Assembly: GCA_965219035.1 (NCBI GenBank)
Contig: CBDCMR010000004.1
Location: 744,001 to 808,000 of the forward strand
Reading direction: 5' to 3'
Length of the DNA: 64,000 bases
From: CBDCKN01 sp965219035
Lineage (GTDB): Bacteria > Gemmatimonadota > Gemmatimonadetes > Longimicrobiales > Gaopeijiaceae
In this document: positions 17,558 through 25,772 of the stretch, piece by piece
Position numbering within the stretch: the first letter of the stretch is position 1
Layout: every line of letters starts with the position of its first letter
Notes under the pieces: model-generated
Databases searched by the model: none
What the model saw: the letters and a program-made list of their open reading frames with translations, nothing else
Told to the model about the DNA's origin: nothing
Program-made: the position numbers and the translations under genes

Positions 17558-18026
17558 TTGGTGGATGCAGCCAATTCGACCGATGCCCTACCGCTCATGG
17601 CGGAGCATCGAACTCGCGCAGTAATCGCCGGGTGGCTCTTGGTGGCGGCGCCTGTCTTCCTGGCGGTGGCGGGTTTGGGCTTCCTCGAGGCCTTTCGCCC
17701 AGCCGGCTCCATGATGTGGGCTGCGGCTCTCGGCTTCATCGGAGGCAGCTTCCTGGCCCTGGTTCGCAACACCATCTGGTTGGCGATGGCTTACGAGTTG
17801 GCACCGGCGTACGCAAACGCGACCGAAGGTGTCCAGAGCGTACTTGCAGCGGTGGGCGACACCTTGCTCGCGTTCGGGTTCATGATCGGAGACCTGGTGG
17901 GAGGATTCCTCGTGGGTGGCGTCGGCGTGCTTCTCTTCTCGGCCGGCATGTTGCGATCCAGGCTGGCACCCCGCTGGGTTGCGTGGCTCGGATTCGTGGT
18001 GGCTCTCACCGGCGGCTGGCTAACGT
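17558..18026 (+). pseudogene. Multi-pass membrane protein (DUF4386-like), C-terminally truncated
   Basis: A frame from a TTG at 17558 (a GTG at 17561 is equally possible) encodes at least four hydrophobic helices, including AGWLLVAAPVFLAVAGLGFL and WVAWLGFVVALTGGWLTL. The helix pattern and the APRWVAWLG motif resemble DUF4386-type proteins. Near 18020-18030 the frame crosses into a nucleotidyl cyclase fragment read in another frame, so the natural C-terminus is missing. Confidence 0.5.
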
Positions 18027-18380
18027 TACACAGCCGGCGACGGACTGTTTGCTACCTTTGACGGGCCCGCACGAGCCATTCGGTGTGGGGGCGCTACCGC
18101 AGACGCAGTCAGGGTGCTGGGGATCGCTGTTCGAGTGGGTATCCATTCAGGCGAATGCGAGGTCACGGGCGACAACCTTCGGGGGATCGCTGTCCACTCC
18201 GGTGCCCGGATCGCGGGTGTTGCACGCCCAGGCGAGGTTCTGGTTTCGAGCCCTGTTAGAGATCTGGTTGCTGGGTCAGGCATTCAGTTCGACGAGCGCG
18301 GGCAGCATGCATTAAAGGGCGTGCCCGGCAGGTGGTCGCTGTTCGCCTTGACGGCGGAGCGGAGAGGGGGTGAAGCTTGA
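18027..18380 (+). pseudogene. Class III adenylate/guanylate cyclase, C-terminal catalytic fragment
   Basis: The frame gives GDGLFATFDGPARAIR, then VRVGIHSGECE, RGIAVHSGARIAG and a final LKGVPGRWSLFAL. These are the second metal-site region, the GIHSGE strand and the end of the class III cyclase homology domain. The first half of the domain and any regulatory part are absent; the fragment is joined directly to the membrane-protein remnant. No start codon belongs to it, except an ATG-like position well inside the domain at 18114. Confidence 0.72.
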
Positions 18381-18522
18381 CGGTGCAGCAGTGAAGCCTT
18401 GGGATCCGTCGCCGAGCGTTGACCGCGTTCCTGCGGGTGTGGAGGCCGAAGAAGGGCAGCTGGGGCAGCTGATCCTCGTTCAGAACTTCTTCGAGGAGTT
18501 GAAGGAGCGGGTGGGCAACTGA
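18370..18522 (+). pseudogene. Short C-terminal scrap of a larger protein
   Basis: An open frame from a GTG at 18370 (overlapping the cyclase stop) gives 50 residues ending LILVQNFFEELKERVGN. Similar endings close PD40/WD40-repeat and kinase-like proteins in Gemmatimonadota, as far as I recall; I cannot confirm it here. It is best read as the tail of a lost gene. Confidence 0.3.
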
Positions 18523-18641
18523 CAACTGACGGCTTCGCATCAATCCATCCAGCTATCGCCCAACCTCATCATCACCCATAGCTTGAGGGCATGGGCATAG
18601 CTTCTGGAATCTGCTCTTGGCGTCAGCGAGAGAGGTAACCG

Positions 18642-18890
18642 ATTACAGGCCAATCCGTCATTTGCGCGATCTGTGGCGAGGTAATTGATCCCGCCGTGAT
18701 CGATCAGACCTTCGAGGTCTGGTTGGCCGATGGCAAACCTCGACACAAGGGCTATTGTCCGAAGTTCGACCGACGGCAGGTGTCCAGGTCCTGGAGGCGG
18801 GGCGAGCCACCACCAGACGACATGGCCCACCCCTCTGACGACGACTTGGCCGACACCGACCCCCAGGAAGGTGACGAACATCACGACTAA
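18642..18890 (+). pseudogene. Small Cys-rich (CxxC) protein or fragment
   Basis: A frame open from 18639 contains VICAICGEVIDP and then GKPRHKGYCPKFD, which could form a Cys/His metal knot as in HNH endonucleases, ending in an Asp/Glu/His-rich tail. There is no ATG or GTG before the CxxC; the first ATG (18696) lies after it, so either an ATT start is used or the 5' end is lost. The TAA overlaps the ATG of the next small frame (TAATG), as in coupled phage or cassette genes. A longer - strand frame over the same bases looks less like a protein. Confidence 0.35.
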
Positions 18891-19039
18891 TGGGTGAAGC
18901 CGGTAACCGCCCCAAAGACAAGTCCTATTTCGCTCGCCGCATCTGGGACGGGCCGAACGATATGAAGTGGCACGTACGGCTCGCAAGGCTCCCAGGCACA
19001 TCTTCCATAGCGATCCTCGATCGATCCTCAGCTTCGTAA
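18890..19039 (+). CDS. 49-residue hypothetical protein coupled to the preceding CxxC frame
   Basis: Starts MGEAGNRPKDKSYFARR and ends with TAA at 19037-19039. The start shares one base with the preceding stop (TAATG). The composition is basic and protein-like (RRIWDGPNDMKWHVRLA) but I recognise no family. It may be the start of a longer lost gene. The following 211 bp up to 19250 hold nothing I can identify. Confidence 0.3.
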   Translation: MGEAGNRPKDKSYFARRIWDGPNDMKWHVRLARLPGTSSIAILDRSSAS

Positions 19040-19250
19040 AGTTGCACGGCACGGGCACCGGCAGATCCATCGGCGGGTGGAGGCGCTCGATCATCGGTAC
19101 CTCTCTGATCCCTCCTTGACGGCTCTTCTGAACCTCACTGACCCCTCCGATTGGATGGACAAAGAACCCATGGCATTTGCCAGGCCACGAAACCGTTCCT
19201 GCTGTTAAATCTGATCCCGTCTCCCGCCTCAACGCCGCCCTGGAAGGTCG

Positions 19251-19577
19251 TTACTCGAATCGGGCGTTAGCTTGGCGAAGGTGGGAGTGCGAGGGTTCGC
19301 CGGTCATGTCTACGAGCATCTCAAAAAGCTCGGCGCGTTCGTCCTCGTCCAGATAGCCGTCAGAAAGGAATTTGCTCAGGGTCCGGATCAGGTCGTCCGC
19401 TGGCCAGACGGCCATCATGTCGGGGTTGTGCTCGACCCAACGCTGCAGCGCCTCAGCCTCCGCGTCGGTGATGACCCCGTCTGCAATCACCGTGCGGGCC
19501 AGATCTAGCATCTCCTGGAGGGCGCTACTCCGTCGAAGGGTGTGAGCATCTGGGGAGTTTTGCGTCATGGACTGCAC
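19251..19577 (-). CDS. TerB-like small helical protein
   Basis: A 108-residue acidic protein. ARTVIADGVITDAEAEALQRWVE and LSKFLSDGYLDEDERAELFEML are two related helix-loop-acidic segments of the kind seen in TerB-like domains and in the N-terminal part of some BRCT-domain proteins. The Asp/Glu-rich loops could bind divalent metal. MQSM or the inner ATG three codons later could be the start. It stands alone on the - strand in the mobile region and may be a cassette-type passenger. Confidence 0.55.
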   Translation of the reverse strand: MQSMTQNSPDAHTLRRSSALQEMLDLARTVIADGVITDAEAEALQRWVEHNPDMMAVWPADDLIRTLSKFLSDGYLDEDERAELFEMLVDMTGEPSHSHLRQANARFE

Positions 19578-19982
19578 CTAGCGTTGGTCAGGATTCAATC
19601 TAAACTCCCGACTCGGCCCGACGCCACGCAGGCCCGTCAGGTGCTCAAGAAGCGTCGACTGGCATGCAACCGCAAGCTCGACCATGCCCCATGCCCCCCG
19701 TTTGGAGTCCCGTTGCCCCCCACGTATGCTCGTGTTATAGGCAACCCCTCTGTACATCCATGTCGTGTAGAACGAAAGACTAGCGTTTGTAAGAGTGTCG
19801 GGTGGTCAGCGAGGTGTGAGGGAGCGACGATTGGGCACCTCACAGATTCCTGCTGCCGCGGAGAAATGCAGGGCGTCTTCTTGTGCTTCCCGGCTTCCGC
19901 AGGCATCCTGACGTGCAGCAGAATCGCGAGACGTTCTATGGCGCGGGATGCCCACCTTGTTCAGCAGTGTCAACTAGCACAG
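19578..19982. other. Intergenic stretch with no recognisable gene
   Basis: About 400 bp between the TerB-like gene and the NTF2-like gene. A long frame runs through it into the next gene, but its Cys/Arg-rich translation has no protein character. I see no RNA gene, repeat or clear promoter. Confidence 0.5.
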
Positions 19983-20402
19983 ATGTCGCAAATGTCAGCT
20001 TTCTCTGACGAAGACTGTGTCGTGATCATGAAATTGTGGGAGGACTACGGGCAGGCGTTCGGGGCGCAGGATGCTGATGGCATCGCGGCGCTGTTCGCGC
20101 AAGACGGTGACTTGATCGGCTTAGAGGGCAGATTGGTGAGCGGCCCCGAGGCCATAGCTGAATTCTACCGCAACGAGTTCAGTCGGAGCTTCGAGGGTTT
20201 ATCGCTCCGCGACTTTGAGTTCGACTCGCCTCGGCCATTGAGCCCGCAGGTCGGGCTTGTGAACGGTGGATGGATCGTCGACGGCGTGGCTGTCGTGGCT
20301 TGGATTCACTACTCACCGCGGTTTTGCTCCGTTACACCCTTTGTTCGCCCGGTGTTACTGGAAGACGCATGCCAGGAAACGAATTTCGCAACGGAGGGGT
20401 AA
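19983..20402 (+). pseudogene. SnoaL/NTF2-like protein with replaced C-terminus
   Basis: From the ATG at 19983 the protein reads MSQMSAFSDEDC, then WEDYGQAFGAQDADGIAALF and GPEAIAEFYRNEF, the start of an NTF2-like alpha+beta cone domain of the SgcJ/SnoaL kind. It is normal up to about residue 115, then at 20326 it enters the duplicated repeat described next and ends with unrelated residues at 20402. The last strands of the domain are therefore missing. Whether the product folds is doubtful. Confidence 0.6.
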
Positions 20403-20943
20403 AGAAACGACCAACCCACAAGAGCACGGAGTCGAGAATGAGACACACTCGAAGAAGGTTTCTCGCGGCCACCTTGACCGTTCTCGCCACCAGCGCGTTG
20501 TCGTGCGGCGGCGAGGCCGCCGACGGCCCCACCCCGCCGACCGGACCGAACTGCCTTTCCAACGGAGCTGAGGTGAATTTGGGAACCCAAACCCACACGA
20601 TGCGGGTCTCCGCAGAAGACGTGCGGGCAGGCGTGGAGAAGACCTACAACATCCAGGGCACGGGCAGCCACGCACACTTCGTGACGCTCACGGCCGACAA
20701 CTTCGCCGCGCTCCAGGCCAATCAGGGCGTAACGCTCAACTCCACCAGCGGCCAGTCCAGCGGCCAGTTCCCCCACACTCACAGGGCAATTGTCCAATGC
20801 CTCTGACGAGTGGAGCTAATCACCTTGCTGCGCGTGCCAGCGCCTGGTCCATGCCCGACGCCAGCGCCTCGGCGTCGAAGGGCTTCTGCAAACAGATGTC
20901 GGTGGGCTTTACGCGGCGTTCGGCCAACAGCTTGCTTGTCGGG
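20326..20943 (+). repeat. Tandem duplication, unit 1
   Basis: First copy of a segment of about 620 bp carrying a Tat lipoprotein gene, its leader, and the last ~130 bp of an antisense response-regulator gene. It starts at GCTCCGTTACACCC and its end (GCTTGCTTGTCGGG) meets the start of unit 2. The two units differ by scattered substitutions and small indels, so the duplication is not brand new. The piece of regulator at 20819-20943 is an orphan 3' end. Confidence 0.9.
20438..20806 (+). CDS. Tat-exported histidine-containing lipoprotein, copy 1
   Basis: A 122-residue protein. The start MRHTRRRFLAATL is a twin-arginine signal and ALSCGG is a lipobox, so a Tat-exported lipoprotein is predicted. 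The mature part contains THTMRVSAEDVRAGVEKTY and SHAHFVTLTADNFAALQ, ending FPHTHRAIVQC: repeated His-x-His pairs spaced along predicted strands. Proteins of this kind occur in Gemmatimonadota and Myxococcota; metal binding is plausible but inferred. The Cys pair (NCL near residue 39 and the final QCL) could form a disulfide. The paralogue follows in unit 2. Confidence 0.8.
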   Translation: MRHTRRRFLAATLTVLATSALSCGGEAADGPTPPTGPNCLSNGAEVNLGTQTHTMRVSAEDVRAGVEKTYNIQGTGSHAHFVTLTADNFAALQANQGVTLNSTSGQSSGQFPHTHRAIVQCL

Positions 20944-21567
20944 GCTCCGTTACACCCTTTGTTCGCCCGGTGTTACTGGAAGACCGCAGGTGGAAACGAA
21001 TTTCGCAACGGAGGGGTAAAGAAACGACCAACCCACAAGAGCACGGAGTCCGAGAATGAGACACACTCGAAGAAAGTTTCTCGCGACCACCTTGACCGTT
21101 CTCGCCACCAGCGGGTTGTCGTGCGGCGGCGGCGAGGCCGATGACGGCGCCACCACACCGACCGGACCGAACTGCCTTTCCAACGGAGCTGAGGTGAATT
21201 TGGGAGCGGGGCAAACCCACACGATGCGGGTCTCCGCAGAAGACGTGCGGGCAGGCGTGGAGAAGACCTACAACATCCAGGGCACGAACAGCCACGCACA
21301 CTTCGTGACGCTCACGGCCGACCACTTCGCCACGCTCCAGGCCAATCAGGGCGTAACGCTCAACTCCACCACCGGCCAGACCAGCGGCCAGTTCCCCCAC
21401 ACTCACAGGGCAATTGTCCAATGCATCTGACGAGTGGAGCTAATCACCTTGCTGCGCGTGCCAGCGCCTGGTCCATGCCCGACGCCAGCGCCTCGGCGTC
21501 GAAGGGCTTCTGCAAACAGATGTCGGTGGGCTTTACGCGGCGTTCGGCCAACAGCTTGCTTGTCGGG
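20944..21567 (+). repeat. Tandem duplication, unit 2
   Basis: Second copy of the segment. It begins GCTCCGTTACACCC at 20944 and matches unit 1 to GCTTGTCGGG near 21567, after which it continues into the rest of the antisense response regulator. Unit 2 is therefore the one still attached to the parent locus, and unit 1 is the added copy fused to the NTF2-like gene. Confidence 0.9.
21056..21430 (+). CDS. Tat-exported histidine-containing lipoprotein, copy 2
   Basis: A 124-residue paralogue of copy 1, about nine in ten residues identical. MRHTRRKFLATTL again gives a Tat signal and GLSCGGG a lipobox. The HxH and HTH motifs are all kept; differences cluster in the linker after the lipid Cys (GEADDGATTPTG) and in a few strand positions. 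Both copies remain open, so selection may be keeping both. Confidence 0.8.
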   Translation: MRHTRRKFLATTLTVLATSGLSCGGGEADDGATTPTGPNCLSNGAEVNLGAGQTHTMRVSAEDVRAGVEKTYNIQGTNSHAHFVTLTADHFATLQANQGVTLNSTTGQTSGQFPHTHRAIVQCI

Positions 21568-22044
21568 TAGGCGGAGATAGATGTAGACCACGCCGACGGG
21601 AGACGGTGACTTTTGGATCTCCCGGACAACGGCCGGTCCGGGGGCGCCCGCCAGCACGATGTCCACGACCAGCAGGTCGATGGAGCCCCGGTAGTGGCGC
21701 ACGGTACGCACGGCCTCGCTCCCGTCGGCGGCCTCGAGCACTTTGTGACCCATGCGCTCGAGGTAGTATCGGATGCTGCGGCGCACCAACGGCTCATCGA
21801 CGACGACGACGACCGTCTTGCGGTCGGATGGTGTCACCATTTCTTGCAGGCTCGGCTCGGCGTCGGGACTGTGGATGTCCGCGGAGTCGCAAACACGGTT
21901 GAAATCCTGGGTGTCTCGTAGTTGGCCCCCATCGAGCCCAGAGCTCGTGCTGGATATGGACGAGCCCATCAAGGAGGTGCTGTACTCTCCCGATGGGAGT
22001 GCGTCGCCTTCAAAGACCCCGCTGCCGAAACGAAGCATTACCAC
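21444..22044 (-). pseudogene. Receiver domain of a hybrid histidine kinase or response regulator, broken
   Basis: The - strand gives RKTVVVVVDEPLVRRSIRYYLE, then DLLVVDIVLAGAPGP and VVYI in one frame. It then continues in another frame with SAYPTSKLLAERR and CLQKPFDAEAL. The shift coincides with a 4-bp direct repeat (ATCT ATCT on the - strand) near 21577-21585, so a 4-bp duplication broke the gene. The N-terminal DDE pocket has lost one Asp. The sequence before the receiver (VVMLRFGSG) may be the end of a kinase ATPase domain. Confidence 0.65.
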
Positions 22045-22053
22045 AACCTGAGA

Positions 22054-22218
22054 ATGGTCGATCGCAACACGAACTTGCTGATCGCTAGGCTCCTACTTGG
22101 CGGATTGCTGGGTATCCTAGCTTTCTACGCAGTTCCTAGGTGGAGACGTGCACCTGCCTCCTCGTCCCGGCAGGTGCCCGACGGCCGGTACGCACCAGGA
22201 CAGTTGAAGAAGACCTGA
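22054..22218 (+). CDS. Small single-helix membrane protein
   Basis: A 54-residue frame (MVDRNTNLLIARLLLGG) with one hydrophobic helix at residues 8-25 and a basic tail. It overlaps the start of the integrase remnant by a few bases. No family is recognised and coding status is uncertain. Confidence 0.3.
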   Translation: MVDRNTNLLIARLLLGGLLGILAFYAVPRWRRAPASSSRQVPDGRYAPGQLKKT

Positions 22219-22955
22219 ATTGGCTCAAGTGGGTCCTCAGCTGGGGCACCGTGTGGCGAACGAGCCGAGGTTACTTCCTGATGCGGGCGAATCCCGTGAG
22301 ACGCTATGATATCCCGACCGAACTAAACCCCATGAGGCCGGTAGCGAGCCAGGACCGCTACGAGGCGACCAGGGCCGTATCGGATGAGATCAACATGGAG
22401 ATGCGGGTGAACGGCAGGAGGGAAGGCCAGCGCAGCTACCTCTCTGAGCTTCTCGACATCATCAATGGCACAGGCCGGAGGATCTCCGCGGTATGTTCCC
22501 TCACGTTTGATGATCTCAAGCTGCATGAAGGCCCCTCTGGCTCGATTTGCTGGCCTGCCGACACGGACAAGATGGGCCACGAATCCACGGTGCCGATTTC
22601 GCCACCCGTGAGGGCCGCTCTCGATGGAGTCCTCGCCAAGCGTCCAGGCATCGGGGCAGCGCCCTTGTTTCCCTCGCCAGGCGATCCCACGAGGCTCATA
22701 ACGCGCCACCTTGTAGACAAGTGGCTGCGGAAGGCGGAGAAGCTCGCAGGGCTGGAGCCGCTCAAGGGGAGCCTCTGGCACGCGTACCGGCGGAAGTGGG
22801 CCACGGAGCGCAAACACCCACCTGGTGCCGACGTTGCCGCCGCTGGAGGCTGGGCGAACGGGCTGACGCTCTTGAAGGTCTACCAACAACCTGACCCAGA
22901 GACTATGCTCAAGGTCGTTCTCGGGGGTGGTGAACTCCGGGAGAAGCAGGCATGA
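22200..22955 (+). pseudogene. Tyrosine recombinase, N-terminally truncated (integrase remnant 1)
   Basis: The frame resembles a phage-type integrase from the core-binding region (EEDLNWLKWVLSWGTVW) to the end. Catalytic residues are visible: Arg in GTGRRISAVCSL, HxxR in WHAYRRKW, Trp in GGWANG and Tyr in LKVYQQPD. The arm-binding N-terminus and a proper start are missing; the open frame reaches back to 22140 but with unrelated sequence. It ends 97 bp before tRNA-Val, whose 3' part is a likely attachment site. Confidence 0.75.
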
Positions 22956-23052
22956 ATCGTTCCCCTTCTTGCACACAACATTACACACCCAGCTTCGCGG
23001 TGGGGTGTATAGTGCGAGAGGAATGGCTTACACAAGCCACGAAGTAGCCCAC

Positions 23053-23127
23053 GGGCGGTTAGCTCAGTTGGTTCAGAGCGCCTGGTTTACACCCAGGAGG
23101 TCGGCAGTTCGAATCTGCCACCGCCCA
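23053..23127 (+). tRNA. tRNA-Val (TAC)
   Basis: A full cloverleaf: acceptor GGGCGGT/ACCGCCC with discriminator A, D-arm with AGCTCAGTTGG, anticodon stem CCTGG/CCAGG with loop TTTACAC (anticodon TAC) and T-arm GGCAGTTCGAATCTGCC. CCA is not encoded. It lies between two damaged integrase genes facing it, which points to use as an integration site. Confidence 0.97.
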
Positions 23128-23149
23128 CTTGCAGGAAAGCAAGCTCCAC

Positions 23150-23182
23150 AGGGCTTTAGTGCCCTGCGTGGCTTTGTCGTCA
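23150..23182 (+). terminator. Probable terminator after tRNA-Val
   Basis: CCACAGGGC and GCCCTGCGTGG can pair around a short TTTAGT loop with a 2-nt bulge, followed by CTTTGT. The position about 25 bp after the tRNA fits a terminator with a weak T-run. Confidence 0.45.
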
Positions 23183-23250
23183 TGTCTGCGATTGGCCTGG
23201 ATGCATCCGTTATGCATCCGTTTAGTGCGAAAAAAAATCGGGACGGTTCC

Positions 23251-23616
23251 CTACGCCCCTGCTTCGATCGCCGCCAGCACCGTCGCCGGATCGGACTGCT
23301 GATACAGACGTTGGACGGTCTCCACCCTTCTCCAACCGCCAGCACAGGCCACATCCTGCACGGGCAGATTCTTGCGTTCTGTGGCGAACAAGCGGCGGTA
23401 GGGGTGGAAGGTGCCCTGGGCGAGTTTCGGCTGCCCACATGCTTTCTCAGCTTTCAGGAGCCATTTTGAGGCGGTATCCCGCCGTATCGGCTGACTGGCG
23501 TCCCTCGGTGCGGGGAAGAGCGGTGCGTCGCCGAGCCTGGGGTTGCTCCGTAGGTAGACGTCGATGGCGTCTCTCACGTCCCCGCGAATCGGTGTCTGAA
23601 TCGTCCCGGGATCATC
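23251..23616 (-). pseudogene. Tyrosine recombinase, C-terminal fragment (integrase remnant 2)
   Basis: The - strand encodes the last ~120 residues of an integrase of the same kind as remnant 1: DAPLFPAPRDASQPIRRDTASKW, FHPYRRLFATER (HxxR), GGWRRVETVQRLYQQSD (Trp and Tyr). The upstream part is lost where the IS3 element begins at about 23612. Its end faces tRNA-Val from the opposite side to remnant 1. Confidence 0.8.
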
Positions 23617-24544
23617 GGAGACTGTTTGACTTGAGTGCCAGGGGCTCAGGTTGAGCTGTCTGGCGTGAACGATACTGCTCTTCGTACTCGGCTGGGGGGA
23701 CGTGGCCGAGGGGCTCGAAGAGGCGGTGGTTGTTGAACCACCACACCCACTCGAGGGTGGCGAGCTCGACGTCTTCGATCTTGGACCACGGTCCCCGGGG
23801 GTAGATGAGCTCGGTCTTGTAGAGCCCGATGATGGTCTCGGCCAGGGCATTGTCGTAGGAGTCGCCGCGACTGCCGACAGATGGTTCGATGCCGGCCAGC
23901 GCCAAGCGCTCGGTGTAGCGAATAGACAGATATTGCCCGCCGCGGTCGGAGTGATGCACGAGGCGCTCGCCGTCTTCACCCCAACGCTCCGTGATGGCCT
24001 GCTCGAGCGCGTCGAGTGCCAGGTCACTCCTCAGGGAGTTCGAGATCTGCCAACCCACGATGCGGCGCGCGAATGCATCCATGACGAGCGCCACGTAGAC
24101 GAATGTGTGTCCTGTCCGGACGTAGGTCAGATCCGACACCCACAGCTCGTTGGGACGAGACGCCGAGAAGTCACGATCCACCAGGTCCAGGGGCCGCTCC
24201 ATACCCTCGACGGCGTAGGTCGTGACTTTGAAGGTTCGACCCCTCACTGCTCCGCGCAGGCCCATCTCGCGCATCAGGCGAGCTACCGTGCATCGGGCCA
24301 CCCGAGTGCCCTCTCGGTTGAGCTGCTTCCAGACCTTCTTGGCCCCGTAGACCTGGAAGTTCTGCATCCACACCCGCCGTATCTCAGCCTTCAAGCCCTC
24401 ATCCCGCTGAGCCCGTGCCGAGCGCCTCGTCGGCTCGGCCTCGAGCGCCTTGTACGTGTAGTATGTTGACGGAGCGATCGGCAGCACATGGCAGATCGGC
24501 TCGACTCCGTACTCGGACCGGTTATCGTCGATGAACGCCACCAT
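23612..24544 (-). CDS. IS3-family transposase OrfB (rve integrase core)
   Basis: A 310-residue protein beginning MVAFIDDNRSEYGVEPIC. It has the HTH_21 segment (YGAKKVWKQLNREG) and an rve core with the DDE residues in LWVSDLTYV, VHHSDRGGQYLS and DNALAETIIGLYKTE. The start overlaps the OrfA stop by one base (TGATG type), so a frameshift or coupling would make the OrfAB fusion. It appears intact. Confidence 0.92.
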   Translation of the reverse strand: MVAFIDDNRSEYGVEPICHVLPIAPSTYYTYKALEAEPTRRSARAQRDEGLKAEIRRVWMQNFQVYGAKKVWKQLNREGTRVARCTVARLMREMGLRGAVRGRTFKVTTYAVEGMERPLDLVDRDFSASRPNELWVSDLTYVRTGHTFVYVALVMDAFARRIVGWQISNSLRSDLALDALEQAITERWGEDGERLVHHSDRGGQYLSIRYTERLALAGIEPSVGSRGDSYDNALAETIIGLYKTELIYPRGPWSKIEDVELATLEWVWWFNNHRLFEPLGHVPPAEYEEQYRSRQTAQPEPLALKSNSLR

Positions 24545-24864
24545 CAGCGGGGTCGGCGGTCGAGTTCCGCCTGCGCGAAATACGCGGACGCCTTGCGTAG
24601 AATCTCATTCGCTCGCTTCAGCTCGCGGATCTCCCGCTCCTGATCTTTGAGCCGTTGACGCTCGTCCGTCGTCAGCCCTGACCGTCTCCCTGAATCACGC
24701 TCTGCACGCCGTACCCACTTCCGCAGGGTCTCCGCCGTGCACCCGACCTTCTCTGCGATCAAGCAGATCGCCGCCCACTGTGACGCGTGGTCCGACTCCT
24801 GCGTGAACACCAGCCGGACTGCCCTCTCCCGTGTCTCGGGGGAGTACTTCGTTACTCTCTTCAT
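24544..24864 (-). CDS. IS3-family transposase OrfA (HTH_Tnp_1)
   Basis: A 106-residue protein, MKRVTKYSPETRERAVRLV, with a helix-turn-helix (AEKVGCTAETLRKWVRRAE) and a C-terminal leucine-zipper-like helix (LKDQEREIRELKRANEILRKA). It binds the IS ends and precedes OrfB. Typical length and no defect seen. Confidence 0.92.
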   Translation of the reverse strand: MKRVTKYSPETRERAVRLVFTQESDHASQWAAICLIAEKVGCTAETLRKWVRRAERDSGRRSGLTTDERQRLKDQEREIRELKRANEILRKASAYFAQAELDRRPR

Positions 24865-24989
24865 GACCCCATCCTCTCAACTGATGGAGTCTCCGGCAAA
24901 CCCGGGGCGGTTCACGTCTGGCTCGATCGGCATATTAGTCGGGCACTGAAACCGACAGCCCCGCAGATCAACACCCCGATGGAGGGCCT

Positions 24990-25772
24990 ATGAGCAAAGT
25001 CCCGTTGTGCCTCGTGGTGCTCTCGCTTGTTTTCACATCATCAGTTCGTGCCCAAGTGATTCGCAGCCACGAAGGTCTTGACCGCAACGCTGTGGATAGT
25101 TTGTTCATCCAGGCGGAGCTCTCGTTGGACGGTGGAGCCGGCAATGCGGATTATCTGGATTTACGTTTAACCGGAGGCTTGTCATACCGCGTGCCTGCAC
25201 CGGGCCACTGGCTCCGGTTCTATCCCTCTTATCGGATCAAGCGCTCAGAGGAAAAGAACGTCGTGCATGAGCGGTCGGCGCACGTCAGGCACTCATATGT
25301 ATTCTCAGACGCGATGCGAACCTACGCGTTCGTTCAGATCCAGGCGGATCAGTCGATCGACCTCGACCGCAGGTTGCTGGTCGGGGGCGGGCTTCGTCGG
25401 CAAGTCGTGCGGCTGGAAGATGGTGGTCTGGACGTCGGCGTCGGTCTCATGCTGGAAGACGAGCTCTTGGTGTCCGGAGAGGCTCGGACAGACTTGAGGG
25501 GCGCGAATCTGCTTTCTGCATGCGGCGGAGCCGGTGCCGTCCGGCTCTTGACCACGGGTTTCTATCAGCCGGTGATGTCGGACCTCGGCGACTATCGCGT
25601 GTCCGTCGACACGGAGGTTGAGATTCCGGCTTCCGATCAGGTCCATTTTGTCGTTTCTGGGAGTTGGCGTCGAGACTCGCGGCCACCCCCGGGCATCGAG
25701 GCGAACGACGCCGGATTCGGATTCTCCATACGGGTCGGTTACCCAACCCCAAGGCGCTTCAGGCTCTGCTGA
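24990..25772 (+). CDS. DUF481-like outer-membrane beta-barrel protein
   Basis: A 260-residue protein with a signal peptide (MSKVPLCLVVLSLVF, cleavage near VRAQ). The rest is alternating strands: LDLRLTGGLSYRV, HVRHSYVFSDAMRTYAFVQ, LLVGGGLRRQVVRL. The pattern and the paired Tyr/Phe-rich strands resemble DUF481 (YdiY-like) proteins. Function unknown. It lies between the IS3 element and a lone copy of the IS3 end in inverse orientation, so it may have been carried as a passenger. Confidence 0.65.
   Translation: MSKVPLCLVVLSLVFTSSVRAQVIRSHEGLDRNAVDSLFIQAELSLDGGAGNADYLDLRLTGGLSYRVPAPGHWLRFYPSYRIKRSEEKNVVHERSAHVRHSYVFSDAMRTYAFVQIQADQSIDLDRRLLVGGGLRRQVVRLEDGGLDVGVGLMLEDELLVSGEARTDLRGANLLSACGGAGAVRLLTTGFYQPVMSDLGDYRVSVDTEVEIPASDQVHFVVSGSWRRDSRPPPGIEANDAGFGFSIRVGYPTPRRFRLC

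Larger units (their letters stand above)
23612..24894 (-). mobile_element. IS3-family insertion sequence (type 1)
   Basis: About 1.28 kb with two transposase frames on the - strand and imperfect terminal inverted repeats: CGGAGACTGTTTGACTTGAG at the left and CGGAGACTCCATCAGTTGAG on the other strand at the right. The right repeat recurs alone at 25961. The element cuts integrase remnant 2. I see no clear target duplication. Confidence 0.88.

Noticed and set aside
18540..19232. 230-codon - strand frame
   Set aside because: Composition is not protein-like over most of its length, and the + strand has better-looking small frames with a CxxC motif.
19225..19260. GGGCGTTAGC near the TerB-like gene as an attC right end
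   Set aside because: No complementary left box at a suitable distance; GCTAACG at 18020 is too far away.
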